From Symbiodinium natans (lineage: Eukaryota > Sar > Dinophyceae > Suessiales > Symbiodiniaceae): DNA of 64,000 nucleotides. Below the pieces are notes generated by a model. The model made no database searches. It was not told the origin of the DNA and worked only from the letters and a program-made list of their open reading frames with translations. The position numbers were made by a program, and so were the translations under genes. Shown piece by piece: positions 54,101 to 64,000 of the stretch; the stretch's first letter is position 1; each line of letters opens with the position of its first letter. Location: positions 1,137,135 to 1,201,134 of the forward strand of contig CAJNDS010002579.1 in assembly GCA_905221605.1 (NCBI GenBank). Reading direction: 5' to 3'.

Positions 54101-57100
54101 GGTTCCCTTATAACCCCCTTAAAACCACACACGGCACCCTTTGTATTCCTAGGTTACTCCCGGGTCTAGAATACATATCTTAGGCTTCCCAAATGTTCAG
54201 TGGACCTATGTTTGGGGTTCCGATGCTGAGAAGTATGTTGTTCTCGGTGGCTCAACTTTACATATGCAGTAAACTCCGGACACTGCTTGCAGTTTGCCAT
54301 TACAAGGGTTAGCGTTGAGGGTGTAGGGTTTAGTATAGGGTCCAAGGGTCCAGGGTTTAGTGTTTAGGCAAAGACACGTTTCTAAACAACTACGCTACTT
54401 CAAAAGTAAACGCAGACACAGTAGTTCATGAAAAGAAGCAGAACGACCATTCTCAATCCCCAAAACGGAACAACGAATGAAAAATCTTCTAGCAGGTCAC
54501 AGAACTCTCGGAATAGCTCCTTCTCTGTCTCTGTCTATCTCTCTCTCTCTCTCTCTCTCTCGCTGCTCTCGCTCGCTGTCACTCCTACTCCCACTCTGAA
54601 TAGCTACATATGTTCATGGCATGTGTATATATATATATAGATTTGCGTGGTACATATCATGACAATGTACTTATAATAGTGTTCAAAAAGTTGTATATGT
54701 GATGTAACACTGTATAATTTTTACAGTACCGATCGTTTCACCGAAATCCATCGGTCACTACAATATATATATATATATGTATTCACTTGGAGTTGCACTC
54801 TTTCTGACTGCGTCTAACATATGTTTACCGTTTCAGGAACGGACTATGACAACTCATTATCTAACAAGAACCGACAATAATTTCTTCGTCGGTAAACGTC
54901 TGGCAGTTGTGCCTCGTCAAACACACATAAACAACCACATACTACATTTGTTGTTGGTTTTAATGTGTTACAGAACTAACGTTTCAAAATACTACTGTTG
55001 CATTATGAACAACGTGGGGCGGCAACGTAAGTGTGGAGGCGAGTCTTACAAAGCCCTATTTCTTCTGTTCCCTCCCCATTCTCCCCCCGCCCAAACCCCG
55101 ACCCCTCCTTAGCCCCAAACCCTAAACCCCAAGCCCTAAACCCTAAACTCTAAAACCCTAAACCCAAAAACAGGGAGGAGTCTCCTAAGGTTGGGCCAAG
55201 TGATGGAGCCAAACGCGCGCGTGGACCAGGCCAGCGTTTGGGGCGGTTTTGGGGACCTGGACTGCGTTTGGGTGTGGGGTTTATTAGGGTTTAGGGTTTA
55301 GGGTTTAGGGTTCAGGGTTTAGAGTTTAGGTCTTTTTGGTTTGGCGTACTGAGGTTGATGTGGAGTAGTCTGCATTGCTAATGTTGTAATGTTTACAGGG
55401 CCCCAATACACCTCGTTAGGGTATCGTGTTTAGGGACTGGGGTCTGGGAGTTCGACCGGGAGTAGGCCCTTTCTTCCTTTTTGAGGGGTTGGGCTTCCCT
55501 TATCATCCCCTTAAAACCACAAAGGGCGCATTCTTTTTCTTCCTTTTTTTTAGGGTTGGGGTTCCCTTATAATCCCCCTAAAGCCACAACATTCTTTTTA
55601 TTCCTAGGTTACTCCCGGGTCTAGCATCTATGGCTTCAAGGTTGGGCAGACAGCCCACCGGCCCCTGGGCTGTCTGTCGTGGCCTGTAACTTCCTGCGAT
55701 ACCCTAAACCCTAAACCCTAAACCCTAAACCCTAAACCCTAAACCCTAAACCCTCTCCTAGAACCATCGTCCTCGCGAACCCCCCGAAGGTTCCCACAGT
55801 ATTCGCCTTACACTTTTCGAAGTCCCTGCTGGGAAAGACCCAGACTCTTGTGCTGGCGAGTTTAGGGGTCATGGTGAAGGGAAACGAAATAGAGGACGCA
55901 TCCAGGCAACGAAAAGCAAAACCCGAAGCCACCTAACCCTGACCCAAGAAGCAACTCCGGCACTCACCCACACACCGCCGAGGTCAAGGGTACCACCTAC
56001 AATATCAGATCCTTTCTGGGCCGCTTTGCTCCAGTGGATACAGGGGAAAGGCCTCATGATACAGAACATGACCACAACCACAAAGGACTTTCACTTTGCT
56101 TGACATGTCAGGATCGTCCTGTGCCCCAAATACGACACTAAGAAACCCTAAGCTCAGCCAGCAGCCAAGGTTACGACCCCCTCGATGTGGCAGAAAAGGA
56201 CTCGGAGGTTGCCAGGCTCCACACAGAGTTTAGGGTTTAGGGTTTGGGGTTTAGGGTTTAGGGTTTGGGGTTTAGGGTTTGGGGTTTAGGGTTTAGGGTT
56301 TAGGGTTTGGGGTTTGGGGTTTGGGGTTTGCGGTTTAGGGTGTAAGTTTCGGGGCTTCAGGGTTCTGAGGCTTGGGGTTTGGGGTTTGGCTTTTGGAAGT
56401 TTAGATTGAAGGTGTAGAGTCTAGGGCAGGCAGGGGTTGCTGGATGCAGTGCAGACGTTGCGTTCTTCTAGCACAGGCTCCGTTTTTGTCCGACCATCTG
56501 ACCCTCAAATACCTCACAACCCTAGACCCTCGCTAAACCCTAAACCCTAAACCGTCAACAACTGAATTCCAGGCCCGCAGAGTAGGGGTGGCTTAGAAGT
56601 CTCGCTCTGGAAGCCCCCCAACCTAAGCCAGACCCTAAACTTAAGGGAGCTGCGGGTGCTGCGATAGCCAGCAGCAAGCGACAGCCCCTCCAGCTCCGGA
56701 GCATGCGCAACAGTCGCTGCGAAAGAGCTCCGTTGGCTGCACCGGCTCGGTGCCGGCGCACGCGACAGGCGTGCCGGATCTGCTAAAGAGATATGAGCCC
56801 AAACCCCGGGCCAGCATGTGCGGGGGGAGGTTCCTGCCTGGAAGGCCTCTGCCCTACCTGGCCTGTGGGAGGCCCCCTGGCAAGCGGGTGCCTTTCTCAG
56901 CTTATATCTGAGATGTTGTTGTCCTTCTCGGACCATTCTGAGCCTTTTTTTGGGTCTTCGCAGACCAGCTCGCGGCAAAAAAATCCCCGAATCCCAAAGC
57001 ATAAACCTCGGACCATTTCAAACCTTGTTGGGCCATTTCTGAGCCTTTTTGTGCCTTTCCTGGACCAATTCTGAGCTTTTCTGGGCTTTTCCCAGACTGT

Positions 57101-60100
57101 TCTCAGCTATACAGTGCCCCAAATCCCAAAGATCCGAAGAATTGCGGAATAGGATTCGAGCAACTATCTGAGAAGAAAGCCGACAACAAATATATAAAAC
57201 CCCAAACCCGACCAAGGTTATAAATTGGGTGGGCTGGTTGGGAGAGGACGTGCACCTTGGCGCTCACCACAACACACGCCCTGCGTGGTGGCGTGCACGA
57301 AGCATGAATGTGACACATCTTAAACATCCCTAAACCCTAGACCCTAACCCTAAGCCCTAAACCCAAGGCCCTAGCAACAAAGCCCCCAGTCCGGTCGTGG
57401 GAGCTTAAGGTACACTACGCTGTGCTGTACATGAGCCCTGAGAAGTACCATCGCATACACAGCCCATGTGAGGCACCGGGTGCTCCAGGGTTTGGGGTTT
57501 CGGGTTTAGGGTTTGGGGTTCAGGGTTTAGGGTTGGGTTTACGATATTAGCAGTACCCTATTGGGGTCCCCCTTATAACCTACTATTTGGAGGTCTAGAT
57601 TCGGGCTCCCTTCTATCGTAAACCTCAAAATCTCTGAAGGGTTTAGAAATCGCCACTTCTTTGAGGGCCCAAAAATTGAAGAGCCTACGCCGTACAAGGT
57701 CTAGGGTTACAGTACTAGGAAGCCCGTCGCCCTCCCATTTTGACAGTTCTTGAGCGCTGGTTCCTTGATGACGCTAGGCTAGTACAAGAAAGTGGCGCCC
57801 TTGTCATAAATATGGCTGCGGGGTGACCTATGTGCAACAGCTGAACCTAGAGAAGCACAGGAAGACTGTCCCAGGCTTACGCGCTTAAGGGCATAGGGTT
57901 CCCTGAGTAGCGACAGCCGCGGTTGGCGTTGCAACCCTGAACTCGGAGTTCCAAATCCAAAGCCTAGGCAAATCTGTTAGCATGCGTGCTTGTCATGACC
58001 GCTTTGTGCAGGGGCTTGAGCACCCTGAAGAAACCCTGAGACCTAAAGCCTTTAACCCTAAGCCCTGCTTCATGTTGAAGGCGCCCTGGCTTCGATGTGT
58101 AGAGCTAGGCTTTAGGGTTGAGGGTTTAGGGTTCAGGGTTGAGGATTGAGGGTTTGTATGTGGGTTGGTCTTTTTTCCCGGCCCTACCGTAATGAAGATA
58201 CGATAGTAAAGACCCTGATAAGCATATGGTTCAGATCAACCCCTTACGATGTCGCAAGGCTGACCGGATTTTGCTTTCATTGCGCTCGCTCGAAGGTCTC
58301 TCATGGATGTCAGTTGCGTGATGTTGCGTGCCCTATGGCCACCACATACTATGTATGACGAATGCAGTAGAATCGAGACCTACCATGGGCGCATAATTCA
58401 ATTCTTCCTGGACGTGCTATGGCTGCGGGCAGGTGACCTTCAGCAAAGGCCGCCATTTTGGTGGCGAGCTTTTGCCGACAAGGCGTGGCACGACGGAGGT
58501 GGTTCTTTTGCGAGGACCCGAAGTTCTAGACCCTAAACCCTAGACCCTAAACCCCTGCAGTCTGAACATTGAAACCCAAAGCATGGGCAGCGGTATCCGT
58601 TTCCCCCCTTGTTTTAGGAATAAGGTTGCCAAGCAAGTAGCAAAAACCCTGTTACACTAAAGGGGTTTAAGGGTTAGGGTTTAGGCAAAGGGCTTGGCTA
58701 CTGGAAATTACCAAGAACCCCAAAGGCCTAAACCCCAAAGAGTAAAGGGTTAAACCTAGGCTTTAGGGTTCGGGGTTTGAAGTTTAGGGTTTGTCGACAC
58801 CATGCAAGCCCAAGTGCCCGACCGCCTCAGCACGCCTCCGAGCAGGTCGTCGCTGCTCCAGCGCGCGGGGCCCTGCAAAGTTCTGTTGTGGTCTAGTTAG
58901 GGTTCAGGGTTTTGAGTTTAGGGTTCAGGATTTTAAACCCTAAACCCTAAACTTTAAACCCGAAATCCTAAATCCTAAACCCAGCATTCCTTGTTTTGAT
59001 GCGTTTTGGGAGGCTGGGCGTTGTTCTAAGTTTGGGTCCGCACTTGGGAGACCTTTTTTCGAGGCTGCTATTTGCTGAAGAACCCCCGTTTAAGGATTTG
59101 GGATTTAGGGTAACAAGTACTGTTCCTTGTAAGTAAGGGCAATATCGGGATTGTTATCCTTTATTTTTGGGGGGGCGCTTGAGCGCATAGTAGTTTTGAA
59201 AAGAAAGGTATCTCTAAGGTCTACGGGGTGCCAGATCAACCATGCGAGACCGCAAGTGGGACAACCTTCACGTCACGCAATATCGAGTACCTTATTGGGG
59301 TCCTTACTTACTTTCAGGGATCCTACTATCTGACTATTTGGGGGTCCATTACCCCTTTATACCAAGAAGGGCACCATATTTGTCGTTAGGTTACTCTTGG
59401 GTTAAGACAGGGTTGATAGAACAACTCCCTGAACGCTAAACCTTAAACCCAAACCCTAAACAGTGACCACCGGAACACCAGCGACCTCTGACCACTTGCA
59501 AAAGTGTTCCTAGAAAGCTCAGCCGAGTTGCGATTGGGGTGTTCCTCTAAATTCGGTTCACCTTGTAAAGAAGACCTTTCGAAGGGACGCTAATTTAGAG
59601 AACCCCCCCCCCTCCCCCAAATTTGCGCAGCCCTACACACTCCGGAGACTAAGTCTGCAAGGTTCTCTTAAACTTGAATTCTCAGTTCCGGGCCAAAACC
59701 CAAAACTGCTGAAACCCTAAGCCCTAAATCCTAAACCCAAAACTGCTGAAACCCTAAACCCTAAATCCTAAACCCAAAACTGATGAAACCCTAAACCCCG
59801 AAAGGCCGGGTTGGAAGGTTTAGGGTTCAGGGCTTCGGGAACTTTCAACCCCCTGGTTCTTGGTAGGGAATGAGGGAGTGAGGGCCCTATATACACCCTT
59901 TAAGTAAGGGATTGTATAGGGTAATCCAGGGATTATATAGGGTAATTAAGGGATTATATAGGGTATCTCATTCCCTCATTCTAAACCTGAAGCACTGAAG
60001 ATCCCTAAACCCTAAACCCTAAACCCTAAACCCTAAACCCTAAACCCAAGATCCCACCCAGGGGTTAACGACGTCCTCGCGGTGAACGAGCGCGTCGTGC

Positions 60101-62194
60101 TGACCGGCCAGCCTGGTCCTTGGTCGGTTGTCGAGGGCTTTTGTTTTTGTCTTGAGGGTTTCGGGTTTTAGGGTTTAAGGGTTTAAGGGTTTAAGGGTTT
60201 AGGGGTTTAGGGGTTTAGGGGTTTAGGGGTTTAGGGGTTAGGGTTTGGGGGCTTTAGGGTTTCGGGTTTGGGGGTTTGGGGTTTAGGGTTGAGGGTTTAG
60301 GGTTTAGGGCCCACACCCTCCAACATCCCACCCCCCCTTAAGGTGGCAGTGTGGCCTCATGAGCTTGGTGGCCGTGGGCGTCGGGATGCCCAGTATGGGG
60401 TGTTGTAGGGTTTAGGGTTTAGGGTTTCGGGTTTCGGGTTTAGGGTTTAGGGTGTAGTGTGTTTAGGGCGTAGGGACTCGGGTTTAGGGTTTAGGGTTTA
60501 GAGTTAGGGTCCGCCAGCGCAGCTGGCGCCCAGGCAACTTCATCTCGTTTGCACTTGTTTTTCTTTTAGGGCCGCGCCCCGAATTGCAAGGTGCATTTTT
60601 TAGCGTGTGTGTTTGTGTTTTGTTCGTTTGCCTAGATTTGAAGGTGTTTTTTTGGTTTGCGGTTTGTTTGTGTCAGGGTGGCAACCAAAAAAGGAAATAA
60701 TGATAATAATCATAATACTAATAATATAGATAAAGATAATAATAAGAATAATAATGACTAAATTGAACACTAAATGTAGACGTTTGGCTGGTTTTGCAAA
60801 GCCGCCAAACCGGCGAAATTCCTATGGTCTTTGCTTTAAATCGGGGGTCTGTGAATGCCCGAAATCGGGTTCCTTTCGTCGGGATATCTAGATGGAATCT
60901 GATATGATTCAAAGACGATTCTTCTTTTGTGTGCGTTTTGTGTGTTTCGGTCGGGCCTTCTTTTGGTGCATTTTCGAAGCCTTCTGAAGTTATTTTTCCA
61001 CCCCGGAAGGGTTAATTCAGTCGGGTCTCTTTCGTCGGACCCCTTTCGTCGGGCCCCCTTTTGTCGGGTCCCCTTCTGCCCTCCGTCCGTTGTTTACTCT
61101 CGTCGGGTCCCTTTCGTCGGGCCCCTTTCCCTTTCTGCTCGCCCTTTGTCGGGCATTCTTGAAGCCTGTTGGAATGTTGCCCTGTGAAGCAGAGAGCTTT
61201 CAGTGAATTGCGCGCCCTCAGTCGCATGCTTCAACCTTTGACGGATAGCCGAGAAGGGCCATGTACCTTATGTTCGCCGTGAATTGAAGGAGAACAGGGA
61301 AGCCTTTTGGAGGCCATGTAGAGCTTTTGGAAGCATTTTGGAGCGTTTTTGGGAGCTTTTTGGGCAGCTTGTTGCAGCCCTGTGTTGGGGGGACCGTTGC
61401 TTCATTCCAAAAGAGAAAAACGGCTTCTGTTCTTTGTGTCCATGTTTTCACTTTGCTTCAACCTCGCTTGTGCGAGTGTGTCCAATTTACTTAAACCTCC
61501 TTCACCATCGTCGTCCGAAACCAGTTTTCTTACGCTTTTGCTGCTTGGCTTTGCCAAATTTCGCCTTGGAAAAAAAGCCCAAAATGCGCTGGCGCACACG
61601 GGCGAAGCCCTTAAATTTACGCTTTAGGGTTGCTTAGGATTAGAGGGTTTTAGGGCTTGCCTAAACCCCCAAAGCATGTAAAATATACAAGGCCCTGTTT
61701 ATGGGTTTTTGGGCTATTGTTCAAACATACTTTGGGGGGGGTCCACTTGAATAGACTCCTGGTAGCCCAGTGGTACTCTTTACCCTTTTTGGCCTCAAGG
61801 TTTCCTTATGAAGCAACCAACCCAAAAGTGGGTTCCCGTATGAGAATTAATAATGTGGTTACTGCGCTACCAAGGGGCTTAGGGTTGAGTGGGACTCCGG
61901 GAATCGTAGCAGGGGCTGATAGAGGTGTCGTAGGGCGGGGGGTTGAAAACGATTCAGAGTTGTCTTAAGCTAGTCAGAGTACTCCCAAGGAACAGGGTTT
62001 GGGTTTGCCCTCATCCCTAAACCCTTCCATCTGAGAAGTGTGGTCTAGGGTCCCTCTTCTGGCATGGGGGTTGACGGGGTTAAGGGAGTTGATGGGTTGA
62101 AGTTGGGATGTACCCCCGCAGAAAGTGCTTAAATCCTGCTTGTGCCATGCTAAACATCGTGTGGACTGACAGCAAACGCTCACAGACACACAGC

Positions 62195-62232
<38 letters not shown>

Positions 62233-62607
62233 CAGAAAAAGAGAGATACACACGTACATAGTACGACACACACACACACCCACCCCCGCGCGCGCGCGCG
62301 CAGACACCCGCGAGCGCGCACGCCCTCGCGCAATTACACACTGTTTGCGCCATGGGCTCGTTCCGCTCGAGACAAGCCCGTTCGCGACAAGGGCATGATG
62401 AGCCACTACCCCTTGTCCGTGACAAAGGGTATGGAGCAGGAAGCGGATACAGCTGAGAGCTGCCACAGGTTGTGAGGTTTCCGCCCTCAGAAGCCCTAAA
62501 CAACCTTAAGACCTGCGCAACGACTTTCAAATGAGCCAGTTTGACTACCAGGCCGCCAATGTCGGTAGCATTTTCCTGGATTTTGACTCCAAGCTCAAAA
62601 CCAACAG
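51184..62607 (+). CDS. psd: Phosphatidylserine decarboxylase, 14 exons over 11.4 kb, 3' end not found
   Basis: Exons 51184-about 51248 (tentative), 51397-51446, 52228-52278, 53065-53119, 53514-53554, 55190-55229, 55983-56019, 56170-56225, 57410-57467, 57640-57698, 57747-57777, 60062-60110, 60523-60556 and 62552-62607. From the second on all phases agree (617 nt). Seen in order: VALRSPLYSFFAW, YNVDLAEV, FNDFFSRKLVDGARPIA, LVSPVD, GQVMEPNARVDQ, VKGTTYNIRSFLG, AVLYMSPEKYHRIHSPW, NRHFFEG, VNERVVLTGHW, AANVGSIFLDFDSKLKTN. This is the block order of PSD proenzymes. Known role: decarboxylation of phosphatidylserine to phosphatidylethanolamine after self-cleavage at a C-terminal LGST-like motif that makes the pyruvoyl group. 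That motif exon is not placed. Donors are a GT/GC/GA mix. Odd: SPVD is followed by Cys where Gly is usual. The introns carry elements of families B, C, D, E, F and H. The exon at 57747 is the least certain internal one. Confidence 0.82.
52545..52806. repeat. CCCTAAA array in PSD intron
   Basis: About 36 units, the longest CCCTAAA array here. A second array at 52996-53057 lies seven bases before the FNDFF exon acceptor region. Confidence 0.88.
53225..53312. mobile_element. Family F element in PSD intron
   Basis: GACCCCAAATAGTAGGATTC, then AATAAGGTACCCCCGCAATT; the same blocks occur at 7783-7855 and 13817-13896, and inverted at 57540-57620 and 59287-59360 (TATTGGGGTCC, CTATTTGG). Confidence 0.55.
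54060..54171 (+). mobile_element. Family C element in PSD intron
   Basis: GACCGGGAGTAGACCCTTTT to GGTTACTCCCGGGTCTAG; CCGGGAGTA and TACTCCCGG are perfect inverted ends. It lies in the PSD intron 53555-55189. Confidence 0.68.
55456..55623 (+). mobile_element. Family C element with internal duplication in PSD intron
   Basis: GACCGGGAGTAGGCCC at the left and TTACTCCCGGGTCTAG at the right. The interior GGGTTGGGCTTCCCTTAT block is repeated as GGGTTGGGGTTCCCTTAT, making this copy longer. It lies in the PSD intron 55230-55982. Confidence 0.65.
57540..57620. mobile_element. Family F element in PSD intron
   Basis: AGTACCCTATTGGGGTCCCC and CCTACTATTTGGAGGTC are the inverse of the copy at 53225. It occupies about half of the short intron 57468-57639. 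Confidence 0.55.
58320..58530 (+). CDS. Open frame inside a PSD intron
   Basis: The frame includes MYDECSRIETYHGRIIQFFL then DVLWLRAGDLQQRPPFWWRA and FADKAWHDGGG. It sits inside the intron 57778-60061 of the PSD gene on the same strand. No family recognised. It could be an exon remnant, a nested gene or chance. Confidence 0.25.
59066..59193. mobile_element. Family D element in PSD intron
   Basis: GCTATTTGCTGAAGAACCCC to GGGGGGGCGCTTGAGCGCATAG. It lies in the PSD intron 57778-60061. Confidence 0.6.
59235..59286 (+). CDS. Exon-like island ending at a family F element
   Basis: Between GTGCCAG and GTACCTTATTGGGG a 52-base segment encodes TMRDRKWDNLHVTQYR. The element start provides a GT donor. 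It lies inside a PSD intron, so it is not part of the PSD product as reconstructed. Confidence 0.28.
59287..59405. mobile_element. Chimera of family F and family C right half
   Basis: GTACCTTATTGGGGTCC and CTATTTGGGGGTCC (family F) pass into AAGAAGGGCACC and TTAGGTTACTCTTGGGT (family C right half). Two small elements joined or nested. Confidence 0.48.
59851..59981. mobile_element. Family E element in PSD intron with internal tandem repeat
   Basis: CTGGTTCTTGGTAGGGAATG to ATCTCATTCCCTCATT. A 21-23-base unit containing AGGGATTATATAGGGTA is repeated three times inside. Confidence 0.6.
61018..61150. repeat. TTTCGTCGGGCCCC degenerate tandem repeat
   Basis: Six to seven imperfect 17-20-base units of the form CCCTTTCGTCGGG(T/C)CC. 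They lie inside the PSD intron 60557-62551. Confidence 0.7.
61758..61874 (+). mobile_element. Family B element in PSD intron
   Basis: Starts CTGGTAGCCCAGTGGTAC and ends GGTTACTGCGCTACCAAG, with TTTTTGGCCTCAAGG inside. It is located in the intron 60557-62551 of the PSD gene. Confidence 0.65.
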
Positions 62608-62878
62608 GTGGCTCGGGGGGGGGGGGGGGGGGTAGGGCTTTTAGGGTTTAGGTTGTAGGGTTTAGGGTCCATCCCTTCGTTTAGTTTGTGTTTTTTTCTC
62701 GGGCGTAGGCGGCTTTGGGTTCCAGCACCATCAGACTAGGACCTTCTACAGCCAGACGCAGCCGACCTAGAACCGAACATCCCAAAACCCTAAACTCCCT
62801 AAACCCTAAACCCGAAGATCTGCTTAAGGTGGGTGGAAGCAATTTCGCACAAGAACTCAGGTGTTTGTATAGTATAGG

Positions 62879-62964
62879 TTGGGATGTTCCTCCCTTCATA
62901 GGGATGATAATCGGGGGGCTATAATCCCTATTCAGGACTGTCAGTATAAGGAGGAACATCCCAA
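62879..62964. mobile_element. Family A palindromic element
   Basis: TTGGGATGTTCCTCCCTTCA to AAGGAGGAACATCCCAA, with ATAATCCCTATTCAGGACTG inside. It lies downstream of the last placed PSD exon. Confidence 0.62.
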
Positions 62965-63463
62965 AGTGTAGGACTTAATATACAGTGTAGGGCTTAATAC
63001 GGCTTAGGCCTTTACAACCCCTGAACATCTTCCAGGACGTGTTATCGTGGCATCACTGTGTGGTTGTCATTGAGCCTGTAAGACTTAAATCTTACGCCAT
63101 CATAAAACCTATACACCCTAAACCTATAAACCCTAGAACCACTACATCGTTAGACCGTGAACCACGAACGGGGCTGCCTTTGTGCCGTGCAGGCTCCGGG
63201 ACATTGTTGTCCATTGCGGCGGCGACGTATCGGAGAAACTGTGTCCTGGCTACTGTTAGCACTGGATTTTCCGTGCAAGCATCTGTGTAAGCTCTTGACG
63301 TTGGGGAAAGTATTCATTACCTGCAGGGCCAGTAGAAGGGCGCGTTTCTGGAGTTGCATGTGTGGAGGGAGTTGTTCTAGATGATCATCTTATAGAAGCC
63401 TCTATTCTAGTATATTCCTTGTGTTTTAGGGTGCCAGAAAGGGCCCATGATTTAAATCAAGCC

Positions 63464-63498
<35 letters not shown>

Positions 63499-63980
63499 AA
63501 CAGGTCCGAACTCCCCAGGCTCCGCAACCTGTGCATCTCTAAGGCAGGACCCCATCTAATAGAGGATGTGTTTACTTAGGCTGTTTGTCCGTAGTTCACC
63601 ATGTACCTACTTGGGTTACTTGAAAGCCATCAGAGGATGACATTGAAAATTACTCCGATTTCGACTTTGTGTCTGCGATTTTGGGGGTGTTGGGCCCGTT
63701 GATCAAGACGACTTCAGCCAAAGCCCGAAGAAACCGCTTTCCTAAACCCTAAACCCTAAACCCTAAACCCTAGCCCTAAACCCAGCTCCAGCTGCCCAGC
63801 CTGGGCGTGGGGTTTTGGGGGTTCTAGTCCTTGCAAGACCCTAACTCCCTGACCTAGCATGGGGCTGTTCTAAACTCAGGTCCCTTTTGGGGGCACCTGA
63901 TAAATATAGGGGTCGGAGAAATTACTAAGAGTAGTCCCTTACGGTTTACATACGTATACTAGAACAACCCACCTTGTATT

Positions 63981-64000
63981 CTTGGTAGCCCAGTGGTACC
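63981..64000 (+). mobile_element. Family B element cut by the window edge
   Basis: The last bases, CTTGGTAGCCCAGTGGTACC, are the consensus left end of family B. The rest lies outside the window. Confidence 0.6.

Larger units (their letters stand above)
62608..64000. other. Stretch after the last placed PSD exon
   Basis: Poly-G at 62617-62633, a family A element, (TG)n at 63466-63494 and a family H-like segment near 63868-63968. Open pieces at 62829-62869 and 63224-63290 could hold the missing PSD C-terminus, but no LGST-type motif is in phase. Confidence 0.4.

Noticed and set aside
56547-57002. 151-codon minus-strand frame
   Set aside because: It lies in a GC-rich PSD intron where several frames are open on both strands, with no motif and no splice support.
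62108-62530. Open frames over the CA/TA/CGCG microsatellite
   Set aside because: They are simple-sequence translations (HTHTHT, YIYIYI); no gene.
62709-62745. LGSST segment as the PSD self-cleavage exon
   Set aside because: The motif is tempting, but joining from the exon ending at 62607 puts it out of phase and gives an immediate stop, and there is no room for the missing linker exon.

Overview
This window looks like nuclear DNA of a dinoflagellate. That is inferred from gene structure, not from a database search. Three genes can be rebuilt exon by exon across many introns: a SIR2-family protein, a DHHC palmitoyltransferase and a phosphatidylserine decarboxylase (PSD). A METTL21-like methyltransferase is partly readable. 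Reading phases agree at all 26 intron junctions of the first three. Their 5' splice sites are about 13 GC, 9 GT and 4 GA, every 3' site is AG, and most exons begin with G. GT/GC/GA donors with AG|G acceptors are a known dinoflagellate trait. Coding sequence is a minor share of the window. Exons are 26-110 bases (one is 511), so long open frames are rare and most ORFs here are chance frames in repeats or GC-rich DNA.

The space between exons is dominated by short arrays of telomere-like repeats (TTTAGGG or CCCTAAA and 6-9-base variants), microsatellites, G/C homopolymers and many small 80-200-base inverted-repeat elements. In the solved genes the arrays are polarised. TTTAGGG usually lies just inside the donor end of an intron and CCCTAAA just upstream of the acceptor, so an exon is typically preceded by CCCTAAA and followed by TTTAGGG. 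The small elements fall into at least nine families (A-I below). Every copy that overlaps a solved gene lies in an intron. One copy (family B, 38643-38753) plus a 4-base target duplication is the whole of SIR2 intron 5, which is the structure of an introner (a mobile element that makes an intron).

Layout, left to right: 0-8 kb, METTL21-like exons and an unassigned exon chain; 9.4-10.3 kb, a large inverted array of an 8-base repeat; 10.5-18 kb, scattered exon-like islands; 18.9-20.3 kb, a 67-base minisatellite open in all frames; 22-27.6 kb, DHHC palmitoyltransferase; 27.9-35.5 kb, unassigned exon-like islands on both strands; 36.2-39.2 kb, complete SIR2-family gene (349 residues); 39.3-47 kb, many unassigned islands and nested elements; 47-51 kb, repeats; 51.2-62.6 kb, phosphatidylserine decarboxylase, whose last exon was not found; 62.6-64 kb, repeats and the start of another family B element at the window edge.

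All four recognised genes are on the + strand. They share no pathway, and nothing suggests an operon. No rRNA, tRNA, CRISPR array or autonomous transposase was recognised.
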